Of a stretch of 64,000 bases of DNA, positions 54,801-64,000 are shown in pieces (the stretch's first letter is position 1; each line of letters begins with the position of its first letter). The stretch comes from Ascarosepion bandense (lineage: Eukaryota > Mollusca > Cephalopoda > Sepiida > Sepiidae), in assembly GCA_037127315.1 (NCBI GenBank), contig JBBBDQ010000917.1:248001-312000 (forward strand), in the 5' to 3' direction. A model generated the notes under the pieces. That model ran no database searches and had not been told where the DNA came from. It saw nothing but the letters and a program-made list of their open reading frames with translations. Made by a program: the position numbers and the translations under genes.

Positions 54801-57800
54801 TCCTGAAGCACACCTGGGAACTATTAATTTGTCCAGTCGCACACCTGGGAACAGTCTTCTTTACCAAATACTAACCAAACTGTCCTGTAGCACACATGGG
54901 AACAGTCTTCTTTATCAAATACAAACCAAACTGTCCTGTAGCACACATGGGAACAGTCTTCTTTATCAAATACAAACCAAACTGTCCTGTAGCACACATG
55001 GGAACTATTAATTTGTCCAGTCGCACACCTGGGAACAGTCTTCTTTATCAAATACTAACCAAACTGTCCTGTAGCACACATGGGAACAGTCTTCTTTATC
55101 AAATACTAACCAAATTGTCCTGTAGCACACATGGGAACAGTCTTCTTTATCAAATACAAACCAAACTGTCCTGTAGCACACCTGGGAACAGTCTTCTTTA
55201 TCAAATACAAACCAAACTGTCCTGTAGCACACATGGGAACAATTAATTTGTCCAGTCGCACACCTGGGAACAGTCTTCTTTATCAAATACAAACCACTGT
55301 CCTGTAGCACACATGGGAACAGTCTTTATCGAATACAAACCAAACTGTCTTGTCGCACACATGGGAACAGTCTTCTTTATCAAATACAAACCACTGTCCT
55401 GTAGCACACATGGGAACAGTCTTCTTTATCAAATACAAACCAAACTGTCCTGTAGCACACATGGGAACAGTCTTCTTTATCAAATACAAACCAAACTGTC
55501 CTGAAGCACACCTGGGAATAGTCTTCTTTATCAAATACAAACCAAACTGTCCTGTAACACACCTGGGAACAATTATTCTGTCCAGTTGCTCACCTGGGAA
55601 CAGTCTTCTTTATCAAATACTAACCAAACATTCCTGTGGCACACCTGGGAACAGTCTTCTTCATTGAATACAAACCAAACTGTCCTGTAGAACACATGGG
55701 AACAGTCTTCTTTATCAAATGCAAACCAAACTGTCCTGTAGCACACATGGGAACAATTAATTTGTCCAGTCGCACACCTGGAAACAGTCTTCTTTATCAA
55801 ATACAAACCAAACTGTCCTGTAACACACCTGGGAAAAGTCTTCCTTATCAAATACAAACCAAACTGTACTGTAGCACACATGGGAACAGTCTTCTTTATC
55901 AAATACAAACCACTGTCCTGTAGCACACATCGGAACAGTCCTCTTTATCAAATACAAACCAAACTGTCCTGTAGCACACATCGGAACAGTCTTCTTTATC
56001 AAATACAAACCAAACTGTCCTGTAGCACACATGGGAACAGTCTTCTTTATCAAATACAAACCAAACTGTCCTGTAGCACACATGGGAACCGTCTTCTTTA
56101 TCAAATACAAACCAAACTGTCCTGTAGCACACATGGGAACAGTCTTCTTTATCAAATACAAACCAAACTGTCCTGTAGCACACATGGGAACAGTCTTCTT
56201 TATCAAATACAAACCAAACTGTCCTGTAGCACACATGGGAACTATTAATTTGTCCAGTCGCACACCTGGGAACAGTCTTCTTTATCAAATACAAACCAAA
56301 CTGTCCTGTAGCACACATGGGAACTATTAATTTGTCCAGTCGCACACCTGGGAACAGTCTTCTTTATCAAATACAAACCAAACTGTCCTGTAGCACACAT
56401 GGGAACTATTAATTTGTCCAGTCGCACACCTGGGAACAGTCTTCTTTATCAAATACTAACCAAACTGTCCTGTAGCACACATGGGAACAGTCTTCTTTAT
56501 CAAATACTAACCAAATTGTCCTGTAGCACACATGGGAACAGTCTTCTTTATCAAATACTAACCAAACTGTCCTGTAGCACACCTGGGAACAATTATTCTG
56601 TCAAGTTGCTCACCTGGGAACAGTCTTCTTTATCAAATACTAACCAAACATTCCTGTGGCACACCTGGGAACAGTCTTCTTCATTGAATACAAACCAAAC
56701 TGTCCTGTAGCACACATGGGAACAGTCTTCTTTATCAAATGCAAACCAAACTGTCCTGTAGCACACATGGGAACAATTAATTTGTCCAGTCGCACACCTG
56801 GGAACAGTGTTCTTTATCAAATACTAACCAAAGTGTCCTGTAGCACACATCGGAACAGTCTTCTTTATCAAATACAAACCAAACTGTCCTGTAGCACACA
56901 TGGGAACAGTCTTCTTTATCAAATACAAACCAAACTGTCCTGTAGCACACATGGGAACAATTAATTTGTCCAGTCGCACACCTGGGAACAGTCTTCTTTA
57001 TCAAATACAAACCACTGTCCTGTAGCACACATGGGAACAGTCTTTATCGAATACAAACCAAACTGTCCTGTAGCACACATGGGAACAGTCTTCTTTACCA
57101 AATACAAACCAAACTGTCCTGTAGCACACATGGGAACAGTCTTCTTTATCAAATACAAATCAAACTGTCCTGTAGCACACATGGGAACAGTCTTCTTTAT
57201 CAAATACAAACCAAACTGTCTGGTAGCACACATGGGAACAGTCTTCTTTATCAAATACAAACCAAACTGTCCTGTAGCACACATGGGAACAGTCTTCTTT
57301 ATCAAATACAAACCAAACTGTCCTGTAGCACACATGGGAACAGTCTTCTTTATCAAATACAAACCAAACTGTCCTGTAGCACACATGGGAACAGTCTTCT
57401 TTATCAAATACAAACCAAACTGTCCTGTAGCACACATGGGAACTATTAATTTGTCCAGTCGCACACCTGGGAACAGTCTTCTTTATCAAATACTAACCAA
57501 ACTGTCCTGTAGCACACATGGGAACAGTCTTCTTTATCAAATACTAACCAAATTGTCCTGTAGCACACATGGGAACAGTCTTCTTTATCAAATACAAACC
57601 AAACTGTCCTGTAGCACACCTGGGAACAGTCTTCTTTATCAAATACAAACCAAACTGTCCTGTAGCACACATGGGAACAATTAATTTGTCCAGTCGCACA
57701 CCTGGGAACAGTCTTCTTTATCAAATACAAACCACTGTCCTGTAGCACACATGGGAACAGTCTTTATCGAATACAAACCAAACTGTCTTGTCGCACACAT

Positions 57801-60800
57801 GGGAACAGTCTTCTTTATCAAATACAAACCACTGTCCTGTAGCACACATGGGAACAGTCTTCTTTATCAAATACAAACCAAACTGTCCTGTAGCACACAT
57901 GGGAACAGTCTTCTTTATCAAATACAAACCAAACTGTCTGGTAGCACACATGGGAACAGTCTTCTTTATCAAATACAAACCAAACTGTCCTGAAGCACAC
58001 CTGGGAATAGTCTTCTTTATCAAATACAAACCAAACTGTCCTGTAACACACCTGGGAACAATTATTCTGTCCAGTTGCTCACCTGGGAACAGTCTTCTTT
58101 ATCAAATACTAACCAAACATTCCTGTGGCACACCTGGGAACAGTCTTCTTCATTGAATACAAACCAAACTGTCCTGTAGAACACATGGGAACAGTCTTCT
58201 TTATCAAATGCAAACCAAACTGTCCTGTAGCACACATGGGAACAATTAATTTGTCCAGTCGCACACCTGGAAACAGTCTTCTTTATCAAATACAAACCAA
58301 ACTGTCCTGTAACACACCTGGGAAAAGTCTTCCTTATCAAATACAAACCAAACTGTACTGTAGCACACATGGGAACAGTCTTCTTTATCAAATACAAACC
58401 ACTGTCCTGTAGCACACATCGGAACAGTCCTCTTTATCAAATACAAACCAAACTGTCCTGTAGCACACATCGGAACAGTCTTCTTTATCAAATACAAACC
58501 AAACTGTCCTGTAGCACACATGGGAACAGTCTTCTTTATCAAATACAAACCAAACTGTCCTGGTAGCACACATGGGAACAGTCTTCTTTATCAAATACAA
58601 ACCAAACTGTCCTGTAGCACACATGGGAACAGTCTTCTTTATCAAATACAAACCAAACTGTCCTGTAGCACACATGGGAACAATTAATTTGTCCAGTCGC
58701 ACACCTGGGAACAGTGTTCTTTATCAAATACTAACCAAACTGTCCTGTAGCACACATGGGAACAGTCTTCTTTATCAAATACAAACCAAACTGTCCTGTA
58801 GCACACATGGGAACTATTAATTTGTCCAGTCGCACACCTGGGAACAGTCTTCTTTATCAAATACAAACCAAACTGTCCTGTAGCACACATGGGAACTATT
58901 AATTTGTCCAGTCGCACACCTGGGAACAGTCTTCTTTATCAAATACTAACCAAACTGTCCTGTAGCACACATGGGAACAGTCTTCTTTATCAAATACTAA
59001 CCAAATTGTCCTGTAGCACACATGGGAACAGTCTTCTTTATCAAATACTAACCAAACTGTCCTGTAGCACACCTGGGAACAATTATTCTGTCCAGTTGCT
59101 CACCTGGGAACAGTCTTCTTTATCAAATACTAACCAAACATTCCTGTGGCACACCTGGGAACAGTCTTCTTCATTGAATACAAACCAAACTGTCTGGTAG
59201 CACACATGGGAACAGTCTTCTTTATCAAATACAAACCAAACTGTCCTGTAGCACACATGGGAACAGTCTTCTTTATCAAATACAAACCAAACTGTCCTGT
59301 AGCACACATGGGAACAGTCTTCTTTATCAAATACAAACCAAACTGTCTGGTAGCACACATGGGAACAGTCTTCTTTATCAAATACAAACGAAACTGTCCT
59401 GAAGCACACCTGGGAACTATTAATTTGTCCAGTCGCACACCTGGGAACAGTCTTCTTTACCAAATACTAACCAAACTGTCCTGTAGCACACATGGGAACA
59501 GTCTTCTTTATCAAATACAAACCAAACTGTCCTGTAGCACACATGGGAACAGTCTTCTTTATCAAATACAAACCAAACTGTCCTGTAGCACACATGGGAA
59601 CTATTAATTTGTCCAGTCGCACACCTGGGAACAGTCTTCTTTATCAAATACTAACCAAACTGTCCTGTAGCACACATGGGAACAGTCTTCTTTATCAAAT
59701 ACTAACCAAATTGTCCTGTAGCACACATGGGAACAGTCTTCTTTATCAAATACAAACCAAACTGTCCTGTAGCACACCTGGGAACAGTCTTCTTTATCAA
59801 ATACAAACCAAACTGTCCTGTAGCACACATGGGAACAATTAATTTGTCCAGTCGCACACCTGGGAACAGTCTTCTTTATCAAATACAAACCACTGTCCTG
59901 TAGCACACATGGGAACAGTCTTTATCGAATACAAACCAAACTGTCTTGTCGCACACATGGGAACAGTCTTCTTTATCAAATACAAACCACTGTCCTGTAG
60001 CACACATGGGAACAGTCTTCTTTATCAAATACAAACCAAACTGTCCTGTAGCACACATGGGAACAGTCTTCTTTATCAAATACAAACCAAACTGTCTGGT
60101 AGCACACATGGGAACAGTCTTCTTTATCAAATACAAACCAAACTGTCCTGAAGCACACCTGGGAATAGTCTTCTTTATCAAATACAAACCAAACTGTCCT
60201 GTAACACACCTGGGAACAATTATTCTGTCCAGTTGCTCACCTGGGAACAGTCTTCTTTATCAAATACTAACCAAACATTCCTGTGGCACACCTGGGAACA
60301 GTCTTCTTCATTGAATACAAACCAAACTGTCCTGTAGAACACATGGGAACAGTCTTCTTTATCAAATGCAAACCAAACTGTCCTGTAGCACACATGGGAA
60401 CAATTAATTTGTCCAGTCGCACACATGGGAACAGTGTTCTTTATCAAATACTAACCAAACTGTCCTGTAGCACACATCGGAACAGTCTTCTTTATCAAAT
60501 ACAAACCAAACTGTCCTGAAGCACACCTGGGAATAGTCTTCTTTATCAAATACAAACCAAACTGTCCTGTAACACACCTGGGTACAATTATTCTGTCCAG
60601 TTGCTCACCTGGGAACAGTCTTCTTTATCAAATACTAACCAAACATTCCTGTGGCACACCTGGGAACAGTCTTCTTTATCAAATACAAACCAAACTGTCC
60701 TGTAGCACACATGGGAACAATTAATTTGTCCTGTAGCACACATGGGAACAGTCTTCTTTATCAAATACTAACCAAACTGTCCTGTAGCACACATGGGAAC

Positions 60801-61180
60801 AGTCTTCTTTATCAAATACAAACCAAACTGTCCTGTAGCACACATGGGAACAATTAATTTGTCCAGTCGCACACCTGGGAACAGTGTTATTTATCAAATA
60901 CTAACCAAACTATCCTGTGGCACACATGGGAACAGTCTTTATCAAATACAAACCAAACTGTCCCGTTGCACACATGGGAACAGTCTTCTTCATTGAATAC
61001 AAACCAAACTGTGTCGTCGCACACATGGGAACAATGAATTTTCCCGTCGCTCACATGGGAACAGTCTTCTTTATCAAATACAAACCAAACTGTGTCATCG
61101 CGCACGTGGGAGCAATGAATTTGTCCTGTCGCACACATGGGAACAGTCTTCTTTATCAAATACAAACCAAACTCTCCTGT
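51856..61180. repeat. Giant 51-bp minisatellite, roughly 180 copies (unit 2)
   Basis: The main unit contains CATGGGAACAGTCTTCTTTA, TCAAATACAAACCAAACTGT and CCTGTAGCACA and counts to 51 bases. The first units (51856-52060) and the last (60950-61170) are more diverged (TTCATTGAATAC, GTCGTCGCACAC), as expected at array edges. Two shortened 31-bp variants are scattered inside, with ATTAATTTGTCCAGTCGC or ATTATTCTGTCCAGTTGC. Because 51 is 17 codons, most frames on both strands stay open. These long frames are a side effect of the period and are not annotated as genes. Confidence 0.96.
55573..60447. repeat. Higher-order repeat inside the 51-bp array
   Basis: A marked series of variants (AAACATTCCTGTGGCACACC, then TTCTTCATTGAATAC, then CCTGTAGAACACATGGG) appears at about 55627, 58116 and 60274. 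Spacings are 2489 and 2158 bases. A second marker series occurs at about 56647 and 59138 (2491 apart). Blocks of over 350 bases repeat without visible change at these offsets, for example 55573-55926 against 58062-58415. Confidence 0.88.
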
Positions 61181-62631
61181 AGCAATTCAGCTAACACAAA
61201 CTGTCCTTCTCAAGACAAAACCCTTGTTGCACTCTACATGAGCTTGCAGAATTATTTTTCGCCTCGCACCCTATAATATTTCTATTGATGTATTTTCTAA
61301 AACAAAAAGATGAACTTAACAATATTTTTGTCTTTGTTTTTTTCGTTATCTTCTGTCATTTAATGTGTTTGTGGATCAGTATACCTCACCCGCAACAAGA
61401 CCGTCTTCTACTCTCCACATTTGTCATGAATGAAAAATTTTAATTGTTTTATCCTTTTAGAATTGGCTCCTGTTCATAATATGAATCCCATGTCACATTG
61501 ATTGAATACAAATAGCTCTCAATATTGTCTTATTTACATGTCAACATTATGCCATTGTTAATTTGCAAGTTGCTGATTTCTTTTTTATCCATTTGGAATA
61601 ACACATGCTTATTAATCGCATTTCTCAACTTTTCATTTTTTATAAATGAAAAAAGCAAACCTTAAAGAACATATTCAAAAAGTTATTTGACACTACACTA
61701 TTTTGAAATTATAATAGAAGCAATTCTTTTTCATTCTGACAAATGTTGTGGCTTGACGAAGATCTAATGAATGCTGAACTACCAAATTTGTCTTTTTTTT
61801 CTTTCTTTTTTTTTTTTTTCATGTGAGCTCAGCAAAAGTCAAGTTGTGTCAATTAATGACTTGTATAACACATCGACACTTTACTCCAGTAATGTGGATA
61901 ACCACGGTCAGCTCACTTTATAACAGCAGTTAACAGGTTCAGCGAATGTTATCCCTTGAAGTTCATCTTTTTATTATGACACTGGTCATCCTAGTGGAGA
62001 GAGAGCTTACCTGATTTGAAAATGAGCATTTGAGATTTCTAAAAAAATAGAAACTTTTGCAAATTGAAAAATACAATTTTCAATTTTACGTACTTTTTGT
62101 TCCGTTACTTGTTCATTACACTTGGAATATATAGTATTTTATTCAATTTTAATATCCAGGTAACACTTTGAAAATGCAGTGGACCTGTATGACCGGTACT
62201 CCCTGTAATTTTTTGCTTTTAATGTTTTCTGACTTTTTTTCAGTGTATTCTTATTGATTAGACCCTAAATTTTCAGAGTTTAAAGAACATTTTATCAAGG
62301 ATATAAAAATAAATTATGATTCCAAAATATAAAGTTCAATGAACGTATTTTGATTGTTATAAGAATAATCATATAACATTCTCAAGAAATAGATGATCAA
62401 AAACATCAGAATTAAATAAGCCCATAAAATTTCTATTTTGTGTTATTGAAAATTTTTTAGGGTAAGAATATAAAATTGGGTAATTTTACTAAATTAATTA
62501 CACCGGCTTTTTACTGGCTCGTGCATTGTAAACATGGTGAAAGAAATCTGTGACGCCATGGGAACTTAGAAAACTGATAGCCAAGTTACATCATTAAAAT
62601 AAGCTCTGGATTGGGGACATTTCAGAGTGTG
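61181..62631. other. AT-rich noncoding block, no gene seen (unit 2)
   Basis: Paralogue of 32213-34012 with deletions. The old repeat is at 62045-62170. Confidence 0.5.
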
Positions 62632-63385
62632 GGAAAATCTAAGTGTTCATAGTATTTTAAGAAATCTTGAAGAAACTGTCATGTGAAGCAAAGAAACCAT
62701 CTGGCAGGACGAGGAAAACTACTGCAGGGGAAGAAAGATGGATTGGTAAAGAATAAAAAAGAGCTAATGCTAACCTTGGCATTAAAAAAAATCAAAGCAC
62801 AATATTTTCTGAAGATTTAATAAAATAATTCTGAACAGTCAAGTAGCCTGTACGAAGCCTCTAAAAGAGAATCAAATGAGCCGATTGAAATTTGCCACTG
62901 AACACCTCATATGGACAGGAGAACAGTGAGATTGTGTTCGTTTCAGTGATGAGTCAGTTGAACCTGTTCAGTTGTGATGGTAGGTTTGTTGGACGCAGTC
63001 CTAAGCAACAGCATATTGCCTCAGTGCACTAAAAGTAGCATTAAATTTGGAGGAGGAAGTGTGATGGGTTTGGCATGATTTCAGCTGCTGTTACCAGACC
63101 TCTTGTTGGGCTACACGGTAAAATTAACATATCTGTATAGAAAGAGATATTCAATAAACATTTGTACCTAATTTGAGAACTGCAATTAATCAACCAGCTG
63201 TATTTATGCAACATAACGCACCATATCACACAGCGAAGTCTGTTAAGACATTTCTTTCTGAGGAGGATGTTACTCTTATGGAGAGGCCTGCTCAAAGCCC
63301 AGACATGAATCCTATTGAGAATGTTTGGAAGTTACTAAATGAGAGAGCTAAGGAAAAGAATCCAACAAACGTCAAAGAACTATAG
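62632..63385 (+). pseudogene. Tc1-like transposase relic (units 2/3 boundary)
   Basis: Paralogue of 34013-34757. The end part from 63173 is open for 70 codons (FMQHNAPYHTAKSVKTFLSE, SPDMNPIENVWKLLNERAKE). The first-Asp region reads RFSDES and is then frameshifted. Stops elsewhere make it inactive. Confidence 0.85.
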
Positions 63386-63968
63386 ACTAATTTGAAAGGA
63401 GAATGGAAGAAAATATCCATTTATGAATATCTTTTTGTATGAGTATATCAAATTTGGTTAAAATCGAACCATTCCTTTTATAACCCAATTATTTCTGATT
63501 TTTGATATCATGTGTACCTCAACACACAACCTAGCTAAGAACACTCACAGACACATATAGTGCAACTGTAAATTTGCAAGAAAATCGGTTCAGGCATTTC
63601 GGAGTCTATAGGTAACAGACACACACACACAGTTCCGTTTATAAATAAGTTTAGATATTGCAATGTTTAAATGTAAAAAAAACAATAATAAAAGAAAATC
63701 CAGACCAGAACATTCTGAAATTTATTTTAAATGGATTAGTTTATATTGTTTTTTTTTTTTTTAATTTAAGTTTGTATTAGACACATGGGACATTTTAAGT
63801 TAAAATGCACTTGGAATATGAGTTAGCAATTTGTTTGTTTTAATAACACCCGCTACTCTCCTAATTCAGTTGTAGATCAATTGTCAAAGGAAACACACAG
63901 CTTTGTCATGTCACCTCACCAAATAACCAAGGTCAGTTTTCAGGATTTATGTGTTTTACATATATACA

Positions 63969-64000
<32 letters not shown>
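63025..64000. repeat. Segmental tandem duplication, start of unit 3 (cut by window end)
   Basis: This repeats 1-975 and 34397-35370: Tc1 relic, shared 3' tail motif, CA run, poly-T run and the TA microsatellite where the window ends. It resembles unit 1 more than unit 2 at many discriminating positions. For example, the spacing and bases around the TAACACCCGCTACTC stretch and the ATTTCTGATTTT stretch match unit 1. Confidence 0.92.
63386..64000. other. Noncoding stretch after the Tc1 relic (unit 3), to window end
   Basis: Copy of 360-975: tail motif at 63568-63656, T run near 63750-63762, and a TG/TA microsatellite from 63970 that has changed from pure TA to TGTG followed by TATA. Confidence 0.6.

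Larger units (their letters stand above)
34397..63024. repeat. Segmental tandem duplication, unit 2
   Basis: This is the second complete copy of the unit starting at position 1. It lacks the Tx1-like element, the CR1-like copy around it and the RTE-like LINE. It has its own blocks at 37216-37700, 40053-41742 and 43475-45350. Its 51-bp minisatellite is expanded to more than 9 kb. Relics in both units share old breaks, such as the same truncated mariner end and the same Tigger core deletion, so those relics predate the duplication. Confidence 0.93.

Noticed and set aside
51475..61276. Dozens of overlapping ORFs up to 217 codons with 17-residue repeats (such as FFIKYKPNCPVAH on the plus strand, or KEDCSHVCYRTVWFVF on the minus strand)
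   Set aside because: They arise because the 51-bp unit has no stop in most frames on both strands. Frames switch at each 31-bp unit, and no frame is favoured by base changes. No start context, splice sites or known family.

Overview
This is animal genomic DNA: AT-rich, rich in introns-style spacer and repeats, with no operons and no clear intact host gene. The best guess is a mollusc, most likely a cephalopod. That guess rests on a dense family of tRNA-derived SINEs, a Tx1-like retrotransposon, CR1-like LINE remnants, Tc1, mariner and Tigger relics, and abundant CA and TA microsatellites. The organism call is inference.

The key to the window is that it is a tandem segmental duplication. Position 1 matches 34397 and again 63025, so the window holds one whole unit (1-34396, 34.4 kb), a second (34397-63024, 28.6 kb) and the first 976 bases of a third. 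Blocks follow the same order in units 1 and 2: Tc1 relic, SINE, mariner fragment, 147-bp repeats, LINE 3' fragment, Tigger relic, a short block that looks like a promoter and first exon, a long noncoding block, a block that looks like a terminal exon, two adjacent minisatellites, and the 5' half of the next Tc1 relic. Between the shared blocks each unit has its own insertions and losses.

Unit 1 alone carries a nearly intact Tx1-like non-LTR retrotransposon (6324-13665; ORF1 with one frameshift, intact 1153-residue ORF2). It sits inside an older CR1-like LINE with a perfect 14-bp target-site duplication. Unit 1 also has a decayed RTE-like LINE on the minus strand (21697-23844), a foldback structure (20888-21445) and several locally expanded AT-rich repeats. 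Unit 2 alone carries a block at 40053-41742 and another at 43475-45350, which includes a tandem repeat of inverted-repeat-like motifs.

The two units expanded different members of the same adjacent minisatellite pair. Unit 1 has about 22 copies of a 122-bp repeat and about 9 of a 51-bp repeat. Unit 2 has 3 to 4 copies of the first and roughly 180 copies of the second (51856-61180, over 9 kb, with higher-order structure). Because 51 is a multiple of 3, this array makes dozens of overlapping spurious ORFs on both strands.

Possible host-gene signal is limited to two paired blocks. One is a CRE-bearing start with ATG plus seven codons and a GTAAGT donor (unit 1 18687-18849, unit 2 45575-45703). 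The other is a polypyrimidine/AG acceptor followed by an open 152-nt segment ending in TAG (28503-28654 and 51034-51185). Both are candidates only.
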